From: Paenibacillus sp.
Lineage (GTDB): Bacteria; Bacillota; Bacilli; Paenibacillales; YIM-B00363
DNA: 64,000 nt
Direction: 5' to 3'
Assembly (NCBI RefSeq): GCF_031177825.1
Contig: NZ_JAPSKE010000023.1
Span: forward strand, 28,900 to 92,899
Shown: piece after piece, positions 32,477 to 41,053 of the stretch
Layout: every line of letters starts with the position of its first letter
Position numbering within the stretch: the stretch's first letter is position 1
Made by a program: the position numbers and the translations under genes
The notes under the pieces: generated by a model
Told to the model about the DNA's origin: nothing
The model's input: the letters and a program-made list of their open reading frames with translations, nothing else
Database searches by the model: none

Positions 32477-34021
32477 TTACTTGTTCTGAGCGGCAGCCCA
32501 CTGATCCAGTTGAGCTTGCTTCTCTGCAATAATGTCATTGATGCCTGCAGCTTCTAATTCCTTCAAGAACACTGGCAACGTTTTCTCAGGATCAAGCATC
32601 CCCGTCATTAACGCTTCGTGGTACTTCGCCACGACATTGGAGCTTGCCGTCATTTGGTTGCGCACTTTGCTTGAGTCAAATGTGAAACCATATGCAGCGG
32701 ATTCAATTGCTGTATTGTTGAATTCCGTTTGCTCTTCCCAATAGTTAGCGGGATTGCCTGCCCATACATGACCGATCGTTTGGTTCGGCCACAACCAACC
32801 CCCGCTCGGTCTATAGCCAGTAGTCGTGGCATCCAAACCTTCCGGATAATCAACGATCGATTGACCATTAGATGCATCGCCTACTACAACGTAGTGCTTG
32901 TCCTGAATGCCATAGATCATCAGATTCGTCAACTCCGGATCTGTGTACATCAGGTTCAACAGCTTCATGGCAGCTTCCGGATGTTTCGAGCCGTTGCTGA
33001 TCGCCCATGTAGCCATTTGCACATCGGATGTTGTTTTGTAGGCCGGAATAATCTCGGATACAACGATCTCTATTCCATAGTTTCTTGTTTCCTGAACATC
33101 GAATCCGGGCTTCAAGTTCATGAATCCGCCGAACGCGCTGCCTGCCTTCATCATCGTGCCTACATTTTCCGTGTTATTGATTGCATCTTTCATAATAAGA
33201 CCGTTGTTGTACCATTTGTGCATGCGAGTAATAAAGTCCTTATAAAATTCAGTTTCATAAAGATTGACAACCTTCAACTCTTTCCCGAAATCCATCAATA
33301 CGCCAAGGTTCGTCATGTCGTCGCCTAGCGCATCCCAACCCCAGTTACGTACCAGTTCACCGTTGGAAGGAACTACCGGGATCACGTCCGGTTCGTTCTC
33401 ACGAATGATCATCAGCGCTTCTTCCAGTTGATCCAGTGTCTTAATATTTTCGTAGTCAATGTTGTACTTATCCGCCAAGTCTTTTCTCATTTCAAAGCCA
33501 TAAGCCTTGGCCAAGTCACGACCCGTTGTAATCCCGTAGATGTCGTCACCGATACGCCCCGCTTCAAGATACTCCTCACCAATCGCTTTCACCATATCTT
33601 GACCGTACTTGTCGATCAGCTCGGTCAACGGAATGATTTGTCCGTTGTTAGCCATCGTGGCCAGCGGAGTCATGTAGATGGGCAGCAGGTCAACCCCTTT
33701 GCCGGATGACAGCATCATCGTTGTTTGCTGTACATAGTTGCCGTAAGAGATAAATGTCAAATTCACTTCAACATTTAATTTCTCTCTTGTAATTTTGTTT
33801 ATTTCCTCCACAACCAACTGTTTGTCTTCCTTGTCGGCGGACATCATGACTACATCAAGTTTGACAAGCTCTTTTTCCCGTAAATCTCCGGCTTGAACAG
33901 CGCCATCCGTTGAATTTCGACCCTCTTCCCCGTTCGTGGCATTGTTACTTGGGCTTCCGCAAGCCGTGATCAAGGTAACGCTCATCACAAGGAAAAGCAA
34001 AGAGGACATTGCACGTTTCAT
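32477..34021 (-). CDS. CUT1 sugar-binding lipoprotein, module 1
   Basis: From the ATG at 34021 (GGGGTG nine bases upstream) the protein has 514 residues. A signal peptide ends in LITAC, so the acylated Cys is at about 21, followed by a Ser/Asn-rich linker. The mature part is a large solute-binding protein of the LplA/YtcQ type (VVMMSADKEDKQLVVEEINK, LLPIYMTPL, and KHPEAAMKLLNLMYTDPEL near the end). It is the first gene of the minus-strand transporter operon and faces a divergent isomerase gene. Confidence 0.92.
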   Translation of the reverse strand: MKRAMSSLLFLVMSVTLITACGSPSNNATNGEEGRNSTDGAVQAGDLREKELVKLDVVMMSADKEDKQLVVEEINKITREKLNVEVNLTFISYGNYVQQTTMMLSSGKGVDLLPIYMTPLATMANNGQIIPLTELIDKYGQDMVKAIGEEYLEAGRIGDDIYGITTGRDLAKAYGFEMRKDLADKYNIDYENIKTLDQLEEALMIIRENEPDVIPVVPSNGELVRNWGWDALGDDMTNLGVLMDFGKELKVVNLYETEFYKDFITRMHKWYNNGLIMKDAINNTENVGTMMKAGSAFGGFMNLKPGFDVQETRNYGIEIVVSEIIPAYKTTSDVQMATWAISNGSKHPEAAMKLLNLMYTDPELTNLMIYGIQDKHYVVVGDASNGQSIVDYPEGLDATTTGYRPSGGWLWPNQTIGHVWAGNPANYWEEQTEFNNTAIESAAYGFTFDSSKVRNQMTASSNVVAKYHEALMTGMLDPEKTLPVFLKELEAAGINDIIAEKQAQLDQWAAAQNK

Positions 34022-34237
34022 TTGTAAAAACACCCCTATTGTTTATGAATGAAGTTATTTTAGCAGATTAAAGTGTTAAATCTCTGTAAATATAATGTCC
34101 TATGCAATCAAAATAATGACTTGTTGTTTGCTGAGAACCGCTTATCACGGTTGGATTCTTTAAAATATGATATGATTGGGCAATTCATATGAAAGTATGG
34201 AGCAATCACATTACTACAAGAGCGAGGCGAATCCCCT

Positions 34238-34999
34238 GTGACCAACTTGAAAGTAGCATTACAATTGTACACACTGCGCGATTACGATAAGGAAGATTTC
34301 GCAGGGAAACTGAGAAAAGTTCGCGAGGCAGGCTATGATGGCGTAGAGTTCGCAGGTTTCCATGGTATTCCTGCAGAAGAGTTGAAGGCGACGCTGGATA
34401 GTCTGCAACTGGCTTCCATGGGAAGCCATACTCGAATCGAGGAACTGCTGAACCATCTCGATGAGGTAGTTACTTACAACCAAACCATTGGCTCCTCTTA
34501 TATTGTGATCCCTTATTATGAGATGACGTCTGAGGAGCATGTGCAGGCTCTGATCGGGATTGTGAAGGAAATAGCCCCTAAAATCCGGGCTGCAGGCATG
34601 GACTTGCTGTATCATAACCATTACCATGAGTTTATGAACGACTTCGGCGACAAACCAATTCTGGAGACGTTGAAAGAAGCAACGTCCGCCAATGAATTGA
34701 ATTTCGAGATCGACATGTTCTGGACAACCCATGCCGGTCGCAACCCGGTTGATGTAATGCAACAATTTGGCCCGCGCTGCAAGACCGTTCATCTGAAAGA
34801 TATGGTAAGCAGGGAAAGTAAAGAAATGACCGAGCTTGGGACTGGGATCCTGGATTTGAGCGGCATTCTCGCGAAGGCTCAAGCCTCCAATTATGAATGG
34901 GTCGTTGTGGAGCAAGATCGAATAAATATCGACGGGTATGTCAGCGTCAAACAGTCGCTTGATCATGTGAAAGCGCTGCTGCAGGGCCAGGGCAATTAG
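34238..34999 (+). CDS. Sugar phosphate isomerase/epimerase (xylose-isomerase-like TIM barrel), module 1
   Basis: The protein has 253 residues from a GTG (34238) with GAGG ten bases upstream. The TIM-barrel fold of the AP-endonuclease/xylose-isomerase type is clear: LQLYTLRDY, YDGVEFAGFHGI, LLYHNHYHEF (metal-binding His), FEIDMFWTTHAG, KTVHLKDM and the late WVVVEQD. It is divergent from the lipoprotein gene, with 204 bp between that must hold both promoters. It probably converts a keto- or inositol-like sugar taken up by the same module. Confidence 0.9.
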   Translation: MTNLKVALQLYTLRDYDKEDFAGKLRKVREAGYDGVEFAGFHGIPAEELKATLDSLQLASMGSHTRIEELLNHLDEVVTYNQTIGSSYIVIPYYEMTSEEHVQALIGIVKEIAPKIRAAGMDLLYHNHYHEFMNDFGDKPILETLKEATSANELNFEIDMFWTTHAGRNPVDVMQQFGPRCKTVHLKDMVSRESKEMTELGTGILDLSGILAKAQASNYEWVVVEQDRINIDGYVSVKQSLDHVKALLQGQGN

Positions 35000-35147
35000 A
35001 AATCCCCCTAGATTATTTTGCTGAAGAGGCGGTTCAAATCAAATGGTCTCGCGGACTTCGCCGCGAAGAAGGGGCCCGACTTTTGGTCGAGCCCCCAGTT
35101 TGCATTGTTTTCGGGCTATGGTTTCTTTCGCACACGATCTCCTGTAC

Positions 35148-35190
35148 GTAGAAGAAGGGCCCGGCCTAATCGGCCGGGCCCTTCTTCTAC
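35148..35190 (-). terminator. Terminator of ssrA copy 1
   Basis: Arms 35148-35166 and 35172-35190 are perfectly complementary over 19 bp around the loop TAATC. The structure starts 3 nt past the tmRNA 3' end. A second, imperfect GGGGCCCGAC/GTCGAGCCCC hairpin lies at about 35075-35097 on the way to the convergent isomerase gene. Confidence 0.85.
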
Positions 35191-35192
35191 TA

Positions 35193-35555
35193 TGGAGCCG
35201 AGGGGAGTCGAACCCCTGTCCGAAAATAACGGCACACAAGCTTCTACGAGTGTAGTTACGGTATTGTTGTCATCGCGCGGACGCCCCGGAACCGGCTTCG
35301 CGCGCGATCAGCCTGATTGTCTTCTTCCGTCAGACCCCAGGCGGAGACCTGACGGCGTATCCCACTAAAGGTGAGCCCCTATCCTAGCACATGGGCGATG
35401 CTAGGTAGAAGCACGAGAGCAGGTTATTAAGCTGCTACTGCGTAAGAAGGTTGTGCTTTGCCATTTATTATGGCTTTAGCGTTGATGAAGCGGACGCGGC
35501 CCCGCTACTCGCTACTCATGCTCGAACTATTCCCGTCGAATCCATAAACGGCCCC
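35193..35555 (-). ncRNA. ssrA: tmRNA (ssrA), copy 1, complete
   Basis: The 363-nt gene starts GGGGCCGTTTATGGATTCGA at the 5' end (35555) and ends CTCGGCTCCA (35193), so CCA is encoded and the ends pair as an acceptor stem with the GTTCGACTCCCC T arm. The tag frame (35462-35427) reads GKAQPSYAVAA followed by TAA TAA. The ending AVAA is the usual degradation signal. It frees stalled ribosomes together with SmpB, whose gene lies 73 bp upstream. The last 201 nt are repeated at the right edge of the window with one difference (35266). Confidence 0.97.
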
Positions 35556-35628
35556 GTGCATAAAGCAATTCTATCATGAACCGCCGCTTCGCGCAGGACG
35601 AGCGGCGGAACGCGATCCCTGGCAAGAT

Positions 35629-36108
35629 CTATCGAGCCACCTTCTGGCGTTCCTTCAGCGCCCGCTGAATGTCGCGCTGCGCGTCCTTCTTGGCGGCCGA
35701 TTCGCGCTTGTCGTAGTTTTTCTTGCCCTTGCCCAGACCGATCAGCATCTTGGCGAAGCCGTTCTTGAGATACACCTTCAGCGGCACGATCGTGTAGCCC
35801 TCTTGCTTCGACAAACCGAGCAGCTTCGCGATTTCCTTCTTATGAAGGAGCAGCTTGCGCGCCCGCGTCGGGTCCGACGGATTGAACCGGTTGCCCTGCT
35901 CGAACGGCGAGATGTGCATGTTGTGGATGAACGCTTCCCCGTTGCGTATCGTGGCGAACGCGTCCGAGATGTTCGCCTTCCCGCCGCGCAGCGACTTGAT
36001 CTCCGTGCCGGTTAGAACGATCCCCGCTTCATAGGTGTCCTCGATGAAGTAGTCGTGCGACGATTTGCGGTTTTGGGCTAGCAGCTTGTCGTCGTTCTTC
36101 TTCGCCAT
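35629..36108 (-). CDS. smpB: SsrA-binding protein SmpB
   Basis: The protein has 159 residues from the ATG at 36108 (MAKKNDDKLL), with GGAGG nine bases upstream; an in-frame ATG at 36129 lacks that spacing. It shows the family sequence: SHDYFIEDTYEAGIVLTGTE, IKSLRGGKANISDAFATI, FIHNMHISPFEQGN and the basic tail KNYDKRESAAKKDAQRDI. It binds tmRNA and brings it to stalled ribosomes. The smpB-ssrA order is the usual one in Firmicutes. Confidence 0.97.
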   Translation of the reverse strand: MAKKNDDKLLAQNRKSSHDYFIEDTYEAGIVLTGTEIKSLRGGKANISDAFATIRNGEAFIHNMHISPFEQGNRFNPSDPTRARKLLLHKKEIAKLLGLSKQEGYTIVPLKVYLKNGFAKMLIGLGKGKKNYDKRESAAKKDAQRDIQRALKERQKVAR

Positions 36109-36185
36109 CGCGAACGCACCTCCGCGCAAAGTTTCGGTAGTACTTCATCATACCAACAGCGGCGCACGAAATCAAGGCACATCCC

Positions 36186-37865
36186 TTACCGAAAATATTT
36201 CGCCGCCAGCCGCTCCGCCGTCCGAGTGGCGAGCGCCTGCGTCGTGAGCGTCGGATTCGCTCCGCCGATCCCGTTATAATGCACGCTGTTGTCGGCGATG
36301 AACAATCGCTTCGTCTGATACGCTTCTCCGTATTCGTCGACGACGAATCCCATCCGCATGGTGCTTTCCATGTGGATCATCAGTGCGGCCGGCCAATCCG
36401 CCCGGTGAACCTTCCTCGCGCCTGCTCTCCGCAGGATGTCCGCCGCGATTGCCGCCAGCCGTTCCCGTTTTCCGATGCTTCGCCGATCGGGCACGTAGCT
36501 CACGACCGGGACGGGCCCGTGTTCGTCTTTCAGCACCGGATCGACCGAGACCCCGTTCCGGAAGTCCACTTCATCGTCGGTAAGGATCGCGATGCTCAGC
36601 GTCCTCCGGTAATGCTCCATCCAATGCTGCAGCTCGGGTCCGACGACGCGTCCCCTTCGGTCCGAGACCGCATATCCGGATTCGCTTAACCCGAAGCTCA
36701 TCGATGCGACCAGCCCGGGGCTCATTCCGGACACCAACAAGGACCCGAGCCCGGGGTAATCCAACCGGCCGCCCGACGAATGTCCGACGAAGGGATCGAT
36801 CTCCGGACTGCCAAGAATGGACAGCAGCTCCCTCTCGTCGAACATCCCCGCGACCCAATCGATGTAATGATTCACCAGCCCCCTGCCGACCCACGGATTG
36901 TCGGGCAATCCCGAGTTCAACCACAGCCGCGGACTCTCGATCGCTCCGGCGGCCATCACTACGATCGCGGACCGAAGCTCCTCCGTCTCTCCCGTCCACG
37001 TATCCCGAACGCGAACGCCGACAGCGCGCAAGCCTTCCGCCGGATGCGCCTCCGTCAAAATCCGCACGGCGAACGCATTGGGGCGTATGGCGACCCGGCC
37101 CGTGTTCAACGCCAAAGGCACATAGCTCACAAGGGTCGAACGCTTCGCGACCTTATCCACCGAAGGTCCGTGCGGGCATCCGTTGACGCAATGCCCCGCT
37201 AGGGTGCAACCCTCCATCCAAGACAGCCGCTCTGTCGTGTAGGTTGAATTCATCAGGTTGGGATTCGGCGGAAGAATGGCGTTCGGCTGCGGACGGTACC
37301 CGGGAGCCGTCACGTCCAGCGTAGGGTTCAGACGCCACCCAGCCATCCGCGCGCCATGATAGAACAACTCTTCTTTGGCGGTCGTCGGCGCGAAGGCGAC
37401 GGGGAGGGTGCTCTCGACCTTTTCGTAATAAGGAATCAACTCCCTGTAGGACAGCGGCCAGATGCCGTCGATCGTCGAGGGGATGGCGCGAGGCGAATTG
37501 GCGAAATAGGACTGCGTGGTCCCGCCTACGCCGGAGTTTTGCCAGGCGAATCCTCGCTGCGCGAAGTTCCGAAACCAGGGCGCCCGGCTTCGATCCGCGG
37601 GGCCCCAACGCAGCTTGCCGGCAATCAGGTTGTTCATCTCTCCTTCCCGCTTATCGTACTGGGCCCGAAGGAGATGGATGTTCAAATCCGCGGGGTCCGC
37701 GCTCTGCCGCCCTCCCCGCTCCGCATTGGGCTCCGGCCACTGCGAATTGCCGTACCAGGGTCCCGCCTCCAACACGAGCACCTGCAGCCCCGCTTCCCCG
37801 AGCTCCTTGGCAATCACGCCGCCGCCGCCGCCCGAGCCGATCACGATGACATCCGGATCAGCCAT
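36186..37865 (-). CDS. GMC family FAD-dependent oxidoreductase (gluconate 2-dehydrogenase large-subunit type)
   Basis: The protein has 559 residues from the ATG at 37865 (MADPDVIVIGSG). The FAD-binding motif VIVIGSGGGGGVIAKELGEA opens the protein, an ATTTSFQ-like region (GVGGTTQSYFANSPRA) follows and the C-terminal GMC end has SVHYNGIGGANPTLTTQALA, with the active-site Asn. A WMEGCTLAGHCVNGCPHGP segment (near 230) is Cys-rich. It overlaps the small-subunit gene by 8 bp, so the two form a membrane-linked sugar or polyol dehydrogenase. The electron acceptor and substrate are unknown. Confidence 0.88.
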   Translation of the reverse strand: MADPDVIVIGSGGGGGVIAKELGEAGLQVLVLEAGPWYGNSQWPEPNAERGGRQSADPADLNIHLLRAQYDKREGEMNNLIAGKLRWGPADRSRAPWFRNFAQRGFAWQNSGVGGTTQSYFANSPRAIPSTIDGIWPLSYRELIPYYEKVESTLPVAFAPTTAKEELFYHGARMAGWRLNPTLDVTAPGYRPQPNAILPPNPNLMNSTYTTERLSWMEGCTLAGHCVNGCPHGPSVDKVAKRSTLVSYVPLALNTGRVAIRPNAFAVRILTEAHPAEGLRAVGVRVRDTWTGETEELRSAIVVMAAGAIESPRLWLNSGLPDNPWVGRGLVNHYIDWVAGMFDERELLSILGSPEIDPFVGHSSGGRLDYPGLGSLLVSGMSPGLVASMSFGLSESGYAVSDRRGRVVGPELQHWMEHYRRTLSIAILTDDEVDFRNGVSVDPVLKDEHGPVPVVSYVPDRRSIGKRERLAAIAADILRRAGARKVHRADWPAALMIHMESTMRMGFVVDEYGEAYQTKRLFIADNSVHYNGIGGANPTLTTQALATRTAERLAAKYFR

Positions 37866-38487
37866 CCGTATCCCCCCCCTCGATCCGCGAATCCTTCGAC
37901 GGGAACCCTCGGAGATCCCGGTAGCCGAAGGAGGGGCCGGGATACCCGACAAGCCGCCAGCCCGCCGCGCCGCAACCCGACCATTCCGAGTAATAGCCGA
38001 AGAACGTGAGCTGGTGTAACGAGTTTACGATGATGCGAACTAAGGCCGGATTTTCGGAAAACGGGGCGGGCAGCTCATCCGGCGAAAGCTCGACTCGATC
38101 CAGCAGGTCCAGCGTCTGCAGCCGGCCAAGGCGCGACAAGGCGGAGAACGGTCCCCCGCCCGGAAAGCTCCCGGGGGACAAGGACGTCGGAACGCTCCCC
38201 ATAAGCCGTTCGGCGCCCCAATCCAACAGTCGGGCCGTCGACCGGGACAGCCGCTCGCCGTTCGTCGCTTGAATAGGGGGAAATTGCGAATGATCCAGCT
38301 CCGCGATCACATACCGATCGACGCACAACTGGTTCGCGCCCGCGACGATTTCCCAGGTCGCCTCCTTCCGTCTGAACGTGGGCGGAAGCACCGCATCGGC
38401 CACCGCTTGGAACGTCGCCTCCGTATAGGCGTCCGGCTCCCCCGAGCTCCCGTCGTTTCGCGACACGCATCCCGCCCCCTCCGTCAT
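37858..38487 (-). CDS. Gluconate 2-dehydrogenase subunit 3 family protein
   Basis: This 209-residue protein has the family features AVADAVLPP (about 30), RLGRLQTLDLLDRVE and the C-terminal LTFFGYYSEWSGCGAAGWRLVGYPGPSFGYRDL. That C-terminal motif is typical of the small subunit of FAD-GMC dehydrogenases. No Tat signal is visible in front, unlike the proteobacterial versions. It is co-transcribed with the GMC gene, which overlaps it by 8 bp. Confidence 0.85.
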   Translation of the reverse strand: MTEGAGCVSRNDGSSGEPDAYTEATFQAVADAVLPPTFRRKEATWEIVAGANQLCVDRYVIAELDHSQFPPIQATNGERLSRSTARLLDWGAERLMGSVPTSLSPGSFPGGGPFSALSRLGRLQTLDLLDRVELSPDELPAPFSENPALVRIIVNSLHQLTFFGYYSEWSGCGAAGWRLVGYPGPSFGYRDLRGFPSKDSRIEGGDTDG

Positions 38488-38597
38488 GCCATACTACCTT
38501 ACATGTATTAGAGCGGCCGGACTCCTATTCTAAGCGCTTCGAAAAAGTACGGGCCGCCTCGGACCGTCGCGTTCTTTACAAGCCCTCGTCGGGTCGC

Positions 38598-38624
38598 AAA
38601 AAAAGGACGTCCATAAAGACATCC
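38598..38624 (-). terminator. Terminator after the PH-domain gene
   Basis: GGATGTC and GACGTCC (minus strand) form a short stem, one T-G pair included, followed by seven T residues, about 40 bp past the stop at 38664. Confidence 0.75.
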
Positions 38625-38663
38625 CTTCCCCGCCTACCGTAATGAACTGGTGTGCAGCCGCCG

Positions 38664-39038
38664 TTAATCTCGCAATAACGCATTAGCGATCAGCATGTCG
38701 AACTTGCGGATGTCCACCCCTTTTTGCAGCCTGACTTTGATATGCCCCGCTCGCGTCCATAGCTCGACCTCCGCGTTAAAATCGAGGAACCCGCCGGCGT
38801 TTTCCGTGGACCACATATGGATGGATGAATACGGCAAGGAATAGATCTCCACCTTCTTGCCGGTCAAACCTTGAGCGTCGCGTACGATCAACCGCTTGTT
38901 CGTGAAGATCGCCACGTCCCGGAAAGTCTTATACGCCGCGACCGCGCTTTCTCCGGCCACCAGAATTTCCGTCACGTCTTTCGGGATCGGACATTCCGAC
39001 ACCAACGTCCATTCCAATATACTCTTCGTCTCCGACAT
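38664..39038 (-). CDS. PH domain-containing protein (bPH_1 family)
   Basis: The protein has 124 residues from the ATG at 39038, with GGGAGG nine bases upstream. It is a single bacterial pleckstrin-homology-like domain, with TEILVAGESAVAAYKTFRDVAIFTNKRLIVRDAQG, here known by ESAVAAYKTFRD and FTNKRLIVRD, then LPYSSIHMWSTE and the ALL end. Such proteins assemble into rings; their role in Firmicutes is unclear. It stands alone between two transcription units. Confidence 0.85.
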   Translation of the reverse strand: MSETKSILEWTLVSECPIPKDVTEILVAGESAVAAYKTFRDVAIFTNKRLIVRDAQGLTGKKVEIYSLPYSSIHMWSTENAGGFLDFNAEVELWTRAGHIKVRLQKGVDIRKFDMLIANALLRD

Positions 39039-39077
39039 CCGCTTCAACCTCCCTTTGGAAAATGGATGATCCTCCGC

Positions 39078-39251
39078 TTAAGCGAGCGTAACGATCGCTA
39101 CGCCGATGCCGAGAAACAGACACAGCGGCGAATACAAGGCGCTATCCCACTTGGCGAAAACCGTCCCTGTCCTTCTCTTCGTAAACCCGACCCGCTTGAA
39201 TTCCCCGATCGCGCGCTGGAGGAACGCGGCCGCAACCGCTCCCGTAGCGAC
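39078..39251 (-). pseudogene. C-terminal remnant of a DUF3995-like membrane protein gene
   Basis: In a frame different from that of the Npt-type gene, 57 codons read VATGAVAAAFLQRAIGEFKR and continue through GFTKRRTGTVFAKWDSALYSPLCL to a hydrophobic end VAIVTLA and a stop (39080-39078). The YSPLCL-plus-hydrophobic ending is that of the small DUF3995 membrane proteins. There is no start or N-terminal part. A deletion seems to have joined this tail to the 3' part of the transporter gene. Confidence 0.6.
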
Positions 39252-40750
39252 GGATGGCGGAGGAGCCCCGGAATGTGCGGCGCGAGGTCGAATCCGTCGA
39301 TGCCGCGGAGCACTCGGAACGCGTAAAGCGCCTGCTGCTGATCCTGGCTCCGCAGCGCCGTCGTCAACAAGTTCAAGCTCGCGGGGTCCATGAAATCGAG
39401 CTCGGCATCTTCGAATTTGGCGCCGCCCGCTTGCATGGCGGCTAGGAGCGTTTTCAAATAAGCGCCCTTGACCTTAATCGCCGCCGCGATACAGACGACG
39501 AGCAAGCCGATGACGACATAGCTGAAATCTCTCACAGACAGAACCGGCGACAACGCGATGAGGCATAGTCCCGCCAGCCCCTTCGCTCCGTTGCGAACGA
39601 TGCCGTCCAGGAAGCTCTTCGCGCGACTTCGCCACTGCGGCGGGATCGGAAACATGATGAGCTGATTGACCGAGGAGTTAATCGTGTCGCCGACGACCTT
39701 GTCGCTGCCCTTGACAAGGACCGCCGTCGCCAACATGGGCAGCAGCAGCACGCCCAGGCTTCCCGTCATCAGGACGACGGGAAAGACGAGAATCGCCGTC
39801 GTGACGCCGAACCGCGTCAGCACTCTGCCGGCGACGAACATCTGCACCGCTAACGCCAGCAGCCCCGCGAACCCGTAGAAGCTGCCCATGAAGCCCGCCA
39901 AAGCGTCGTTGTGCAGCTCGCCTCGCAAGATGATCTTAAATTGGTAATCGATGAACGTTAATACGAGAATCAACGCCGCCGACATGATCGCGACGTACTT
40001 GAGATGCGGCACCGACTGGAACAACCCTTCCGCCTGCCGTTCTTGGCGCGCTATCCCCTTCGAAGACGAAGGCGGCTGCGCCGGCTTGCCCGCCGACGCG
40101 AACGTGTCCGCCGGATCGCGCGTCCGCCGAATCAAAGCGAATACCGCGACCAGAGCCAACGCTCGCAGCGCCGCATAGAACAGTATCAAGTTCGCCGTAC
40201 CGACCGCCGGAACGATCAGCTTCAGCCCGAACCCGCTCACGATGCCGCCCACGATGCCGCCGCTGCCGACGAGACCGATCGTGCGTTTCACCTTCCGCTG
40301 ATCGAGCAGCGCCGTGGCGAATTGCCAGAAACATACGATCATGAGGAAGTTGAACACATCGTATCCGACGTACATGACCGGTATCACCCATCCCAGCCCC
40401 AACGCCACCCCGATCCTTGAACCGAGGACGAGCAGCGCCAAGGACGGGATCAATCCATAGAGGAATCGGTCGATGCGAATGCGCAGCGCGTACCGTTGGA
40501 AGGCGACGCCGGCCAAGATAAGCGCCGCGGACTGCGGCAAGTACATCTTGGATAACAGCGACGCATCGAACTGAGATAGAAACAGCGCATCCGCCGCCGT
40601 ACGCCCCACCGTCGAAGCCGACGCTACGAAAAATAAATAGAAAAATAAAAGCATCACCTTGCGATACTCTTCTTGATCCTCCGAAAATCGCGCGAAGGCC
40701 GCGTCCATCACCTTTTCCGAAAACCGCTTCATCTTATTGTTTACGCCCAT
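39098..40750 (-). CDS. Npt1/Npt2-type nucleotide transporter-like membrane protein, chimeric 3' end
   Basis: From the ATG at 40750 (AGGGGC nine bases upstream) the frame has 550 codons. Residues 20 to about 420 form a 10-12 span transporter of the ATP/ADP-translocase (Npt) type, with RKVMLLFFYLFFVASASTVG at the start and SVNQLIMFPIPPQWRSRAKS before the last spans. A HEAT-like segment follows (LNLLTTALRSQDQQQALYAF, HIPGLLRHPS). At about residue 490 the sequence turns into Arg/Ser-rich out-of-frame translation of the DUF3995 remnant. Relatives continue with more HEAT repeats, so about the C-terminal third is missing and the gene is likely damaged. Confidence 0.75.
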   Translation of the reverse strand: MGVNNKMKRFSEKVMDAAFARFSEDQEEYRKVMLLFFYLFFVASASTVGRTAADALFLSQFDASLLSKMYLPQSAALILAGVAFQRYALRIRIDRFLYGLIPSLALLVLGSRIGVALGLGWVIPVMYVGYDVFNFLMIVCFWQFATALLDQRKVKRTIGLVGSGGIVGGIVSGFGLKLIVPAVGTANLILFYAALRALALVAVFALIRRTRDPADTFASAGKPAQPPSSSKGIARQERQAEGLFQSVPHLKYVAIMSAALILVLTFIDYQFKIILRGELHNDALAGFMGSFYGFAGLLALAVQMFVAGRVLTRFGVTTAILVFPVVLMTGSLGVLLLPMLATAVLVKGSDKVVGDTINSSVNQLIMFPIPPQWRSRAKSFLDGIVRNGAKGLAGLCLIALSPVLSVRDFSYVVIGLLVVCIAAAIKVKGAYLKTLLAAMQAGGAKFEDAELDFMDPASLNLLTTALRSQDQQQALYAFRVLRGIDGFDLAPHIPGLLRHPSLRERLRPRSSSARSGNSSGSGLRREGQGRFSPSGIAPCIRRCVCFSASA

Positions 40751-41006
40751 GTCGTATGTGCCCCTGCAACCGTGCCTATGTCTTATGTACTGATTCCATG
40801 CTCGAGCGCATTCCCCTTCCGTCGCGACCCGCAAAAGTACCTAAAAGCGGCTGAATCTAAGTGTTATGCGTTCATTGGCTTGTCGTAGTTTTTTACGCTT
40901 GACCGACTTGCCGGCAAGCGGACAGGACGGGCGATGCGAGGCACGCTGTTCCGCGTCTTTTACATCCGGTCAACACTCCGTTAATCTCCCGCTGATTTAG
41001 AAATGG

Positions 41007-41012
41007 TACAAT
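41007..41012 (+). promoter_or_regulatory. Candidate -10 box of the module 2 regulator gene
   Basis: TACAAT lies 42 bp upstream of the ATG at 41054; no strong -35 box is seen 17 bp before it. The interval 40751-41053 holds no gene that I can support. Confidence 0.35.
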
Positions 41013-41053
41013 GCTTCTGTACAAGCCGCACGGTTTGGAAAGGGAGTGTGATC

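Noticed and set aside
34128..34155. TGAGAACCGCTTATCACGG as a possible cre in the divergent isomerase/lipoprotein region
   Set aside because: It has two extra bases and several mismatches against the CcpA consensus. It could still be an operator (AACCG-N7-CGGTT) but not a supported cre.
35018..35368. Open frames over the two ssrA loci (also 63772-63975) that share an identical C-terminal stretch
   Set aside because: The shared sequence is the tmRNA read on the wrong strand, so it is not a protein repeat.
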